DNA from: Thermoplasmata archaeon
GTDB lineage: Archaea; Thermoplasmatota; Thermoplasmata; Thermoplasmatales; Thermoplasmataceae
Direction of reading: 5' to 3'
DNA length: 13,313 nt
Assembly: GCA_021833045.1 (NCBI GenBank)
Contig: JAKBGP010000035.1
Span: 1 to 13,313 of the forward strand
Positions within the stretch are counted from its first letter, which is position 1, and every line of letters begins with the position of its first letter. Shown here one piece after another: positions 13,071 to 13,313 of this stretch. Position numbers and translations under genes: made by a program. The notes under the pieces were generated by a model. It saw only the letters and a list, made by a program, of their open reading frames with translations, was not told the DNA's origin and did not search any database.

Positions 13071-13090
13071 ATGGACCGGTCGGGATTTGA
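13071..13090 (+). repeat. att-like 20-bp segment inside the tRNA-Ala 3' end
   Basis: These bases are identical to 12215-12234. They comprise the discriminator base, the 3' strand of the acceptor stem, the 3' strand of the T stem and part of the T loop. This would be the chromosomal attachment site, regenerated by each integration so that the tRNA stays whole. Confidence 0.75.
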
Positions 13091-13143
13091 ACCCGAGGCC
13101 TCTTGCTTGCGAAGCAAGCGATCTACCCCTGATCTACCGGCCC
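13072..13143 (-). tRNA. tRNA-Ala (anticodon CGC)
   Basis: The 72-nt minus-strand gene folds into a full cloverleaf: acceptor GGGCCGG/CCGGTCC, D stem GATC/GATC with a 7-base loop, anticodon stem CTTGC/GCAAG around loop TTCGCAA (anticodon CGC, read from position 34), variable AGGCC, and T stem TCGGG/CCCGA with loop TTCAAAT. The third acceptor pair is G3-U70, the identity element for alanyl-tRNA synthetase, and the discriminator is A73. There is no intron and no encoded CCA. It reads Ala GCG codons. Its 3' half is duplicated in the region downstream of the gene. Confidence 0.97.
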
Positions 13144-13164
13144 TTCATTCAGCATTTAATCAAA

Positions 13165-13179
13165 GTTATTATAATTTGT
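13165..13179 (-). promoter_or_regulatory. TATA box of tRNA-Ala
   Basis: The minus strand reads ACAAATTATAATAAC, centred about 28 bp upstream of the tRNA 5' end, a standard archaeal promoter position. Confidence 0.5.
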
Positions 13180-13269
13180 AGTCAATTTTCATCATAAAAT
13201 ATAGCATATCAAAGTGGTTCTATACCAATTAAAAATTGCCACATACTTGGCACAAAGGAAGGAAAGAAT

Positions 13270-13313
13270 ATTTAAATCTCTCAGGATGTACCTGAGGAAT
13301 GGACGAAGATATA
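13270..13313 (+). CDS. probable start of a gene running off the right edge
   Basis: TTTAAAT at 13271-13277 is a TATA-like box about 25 bp before an ATG at 13299 (frame begins M-D-E-D-I). Between them lies a perfect inverted repeat, CTCAGG/CCTGAG (13280-13285, 13291-13296; 5-base spacer), which could be an operator at the start site. Another ATG at 13286 opens a different frame and cannot be excluded. Only 5 codons are visible from 13299, so no product can be named. Confidence 0.35.

Overview
The window looks like an accessory region of an AT-rich archaeal chromosome, most likely a Thermoplasmata-type euryarchaeon (an inference from gene content; no marker gene fixes the taxon). The archaeal signs are TATA-like boxes about 25-32 bp upstream of many start codons with no room for a leader or Shine-Dalgarno site (2056, 2756, 9160, 9789, 11101, 13270), archaeal-type VapB/VapC and RelE proteins, and a 72-nt tRNA-Ala(CGC) with an upstream TATA element.

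Layout. (1) 164-1672: a complete single-gene IS66-family insertion sequence with 22-bp terminal inverted repeats. (2) 1687-2632: a divergent pair, an HxlR-type regulator and a YceI-like lipocalin-fold protein, with overlapping promoters. (3) 2784-3977: an M24 (creatinase/Xaa-Pro peptidase fold) protein that lacks several canonical metal ligands. It converges, with a 5-bp gap, on (4) 3983-5917: a tight minus-strand mtnB-mtnD-mtnC operon for three consecutive steps of the oxygen-dependent methionine salvage pathway. (5) 6226-6750: a GNAT acetyltransferase cut by one in-frame stop. (6) 7033-7557: an unrecognised acidic protein with a palindrome over its promoter. (7) 8057-13143: a dense zone of toxin-antitoxin loci, intact and decayed, ending at tRNA-Ala.

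In order, the last zone holds a collapsed vapB-vapC relic; an intact ribbon-helix-helix antitoxin with a dead PIN toxin; a small membrane protein; a Fic protein whose catalytic His is Arg; a dead RelE; an intact relB-relE pair followed by a small ORF and a dead SnoaL-like gene; and an intact AbrB-VapC pair.

The main structural observation is that 20 bp at the 3' end of tRNA-Ala are repeated exactly at 12215-12234, and a diverged copy lies at 10986. The two outer copies share a further 17 bp of similarity beyond the tRNA-derived part. The three copies, in one orientation, divide the region into two cassettes: relBE plus SnoaL-like, and abrB-vapC. This resembles stacked remnants of elements integrated at the tRNA gene, with no integrase left in the window.

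At least five genes here carry nonsense or frameshift damage. I identified them by reading through stops and matching family motifs by eye. No alignment or database search was run.
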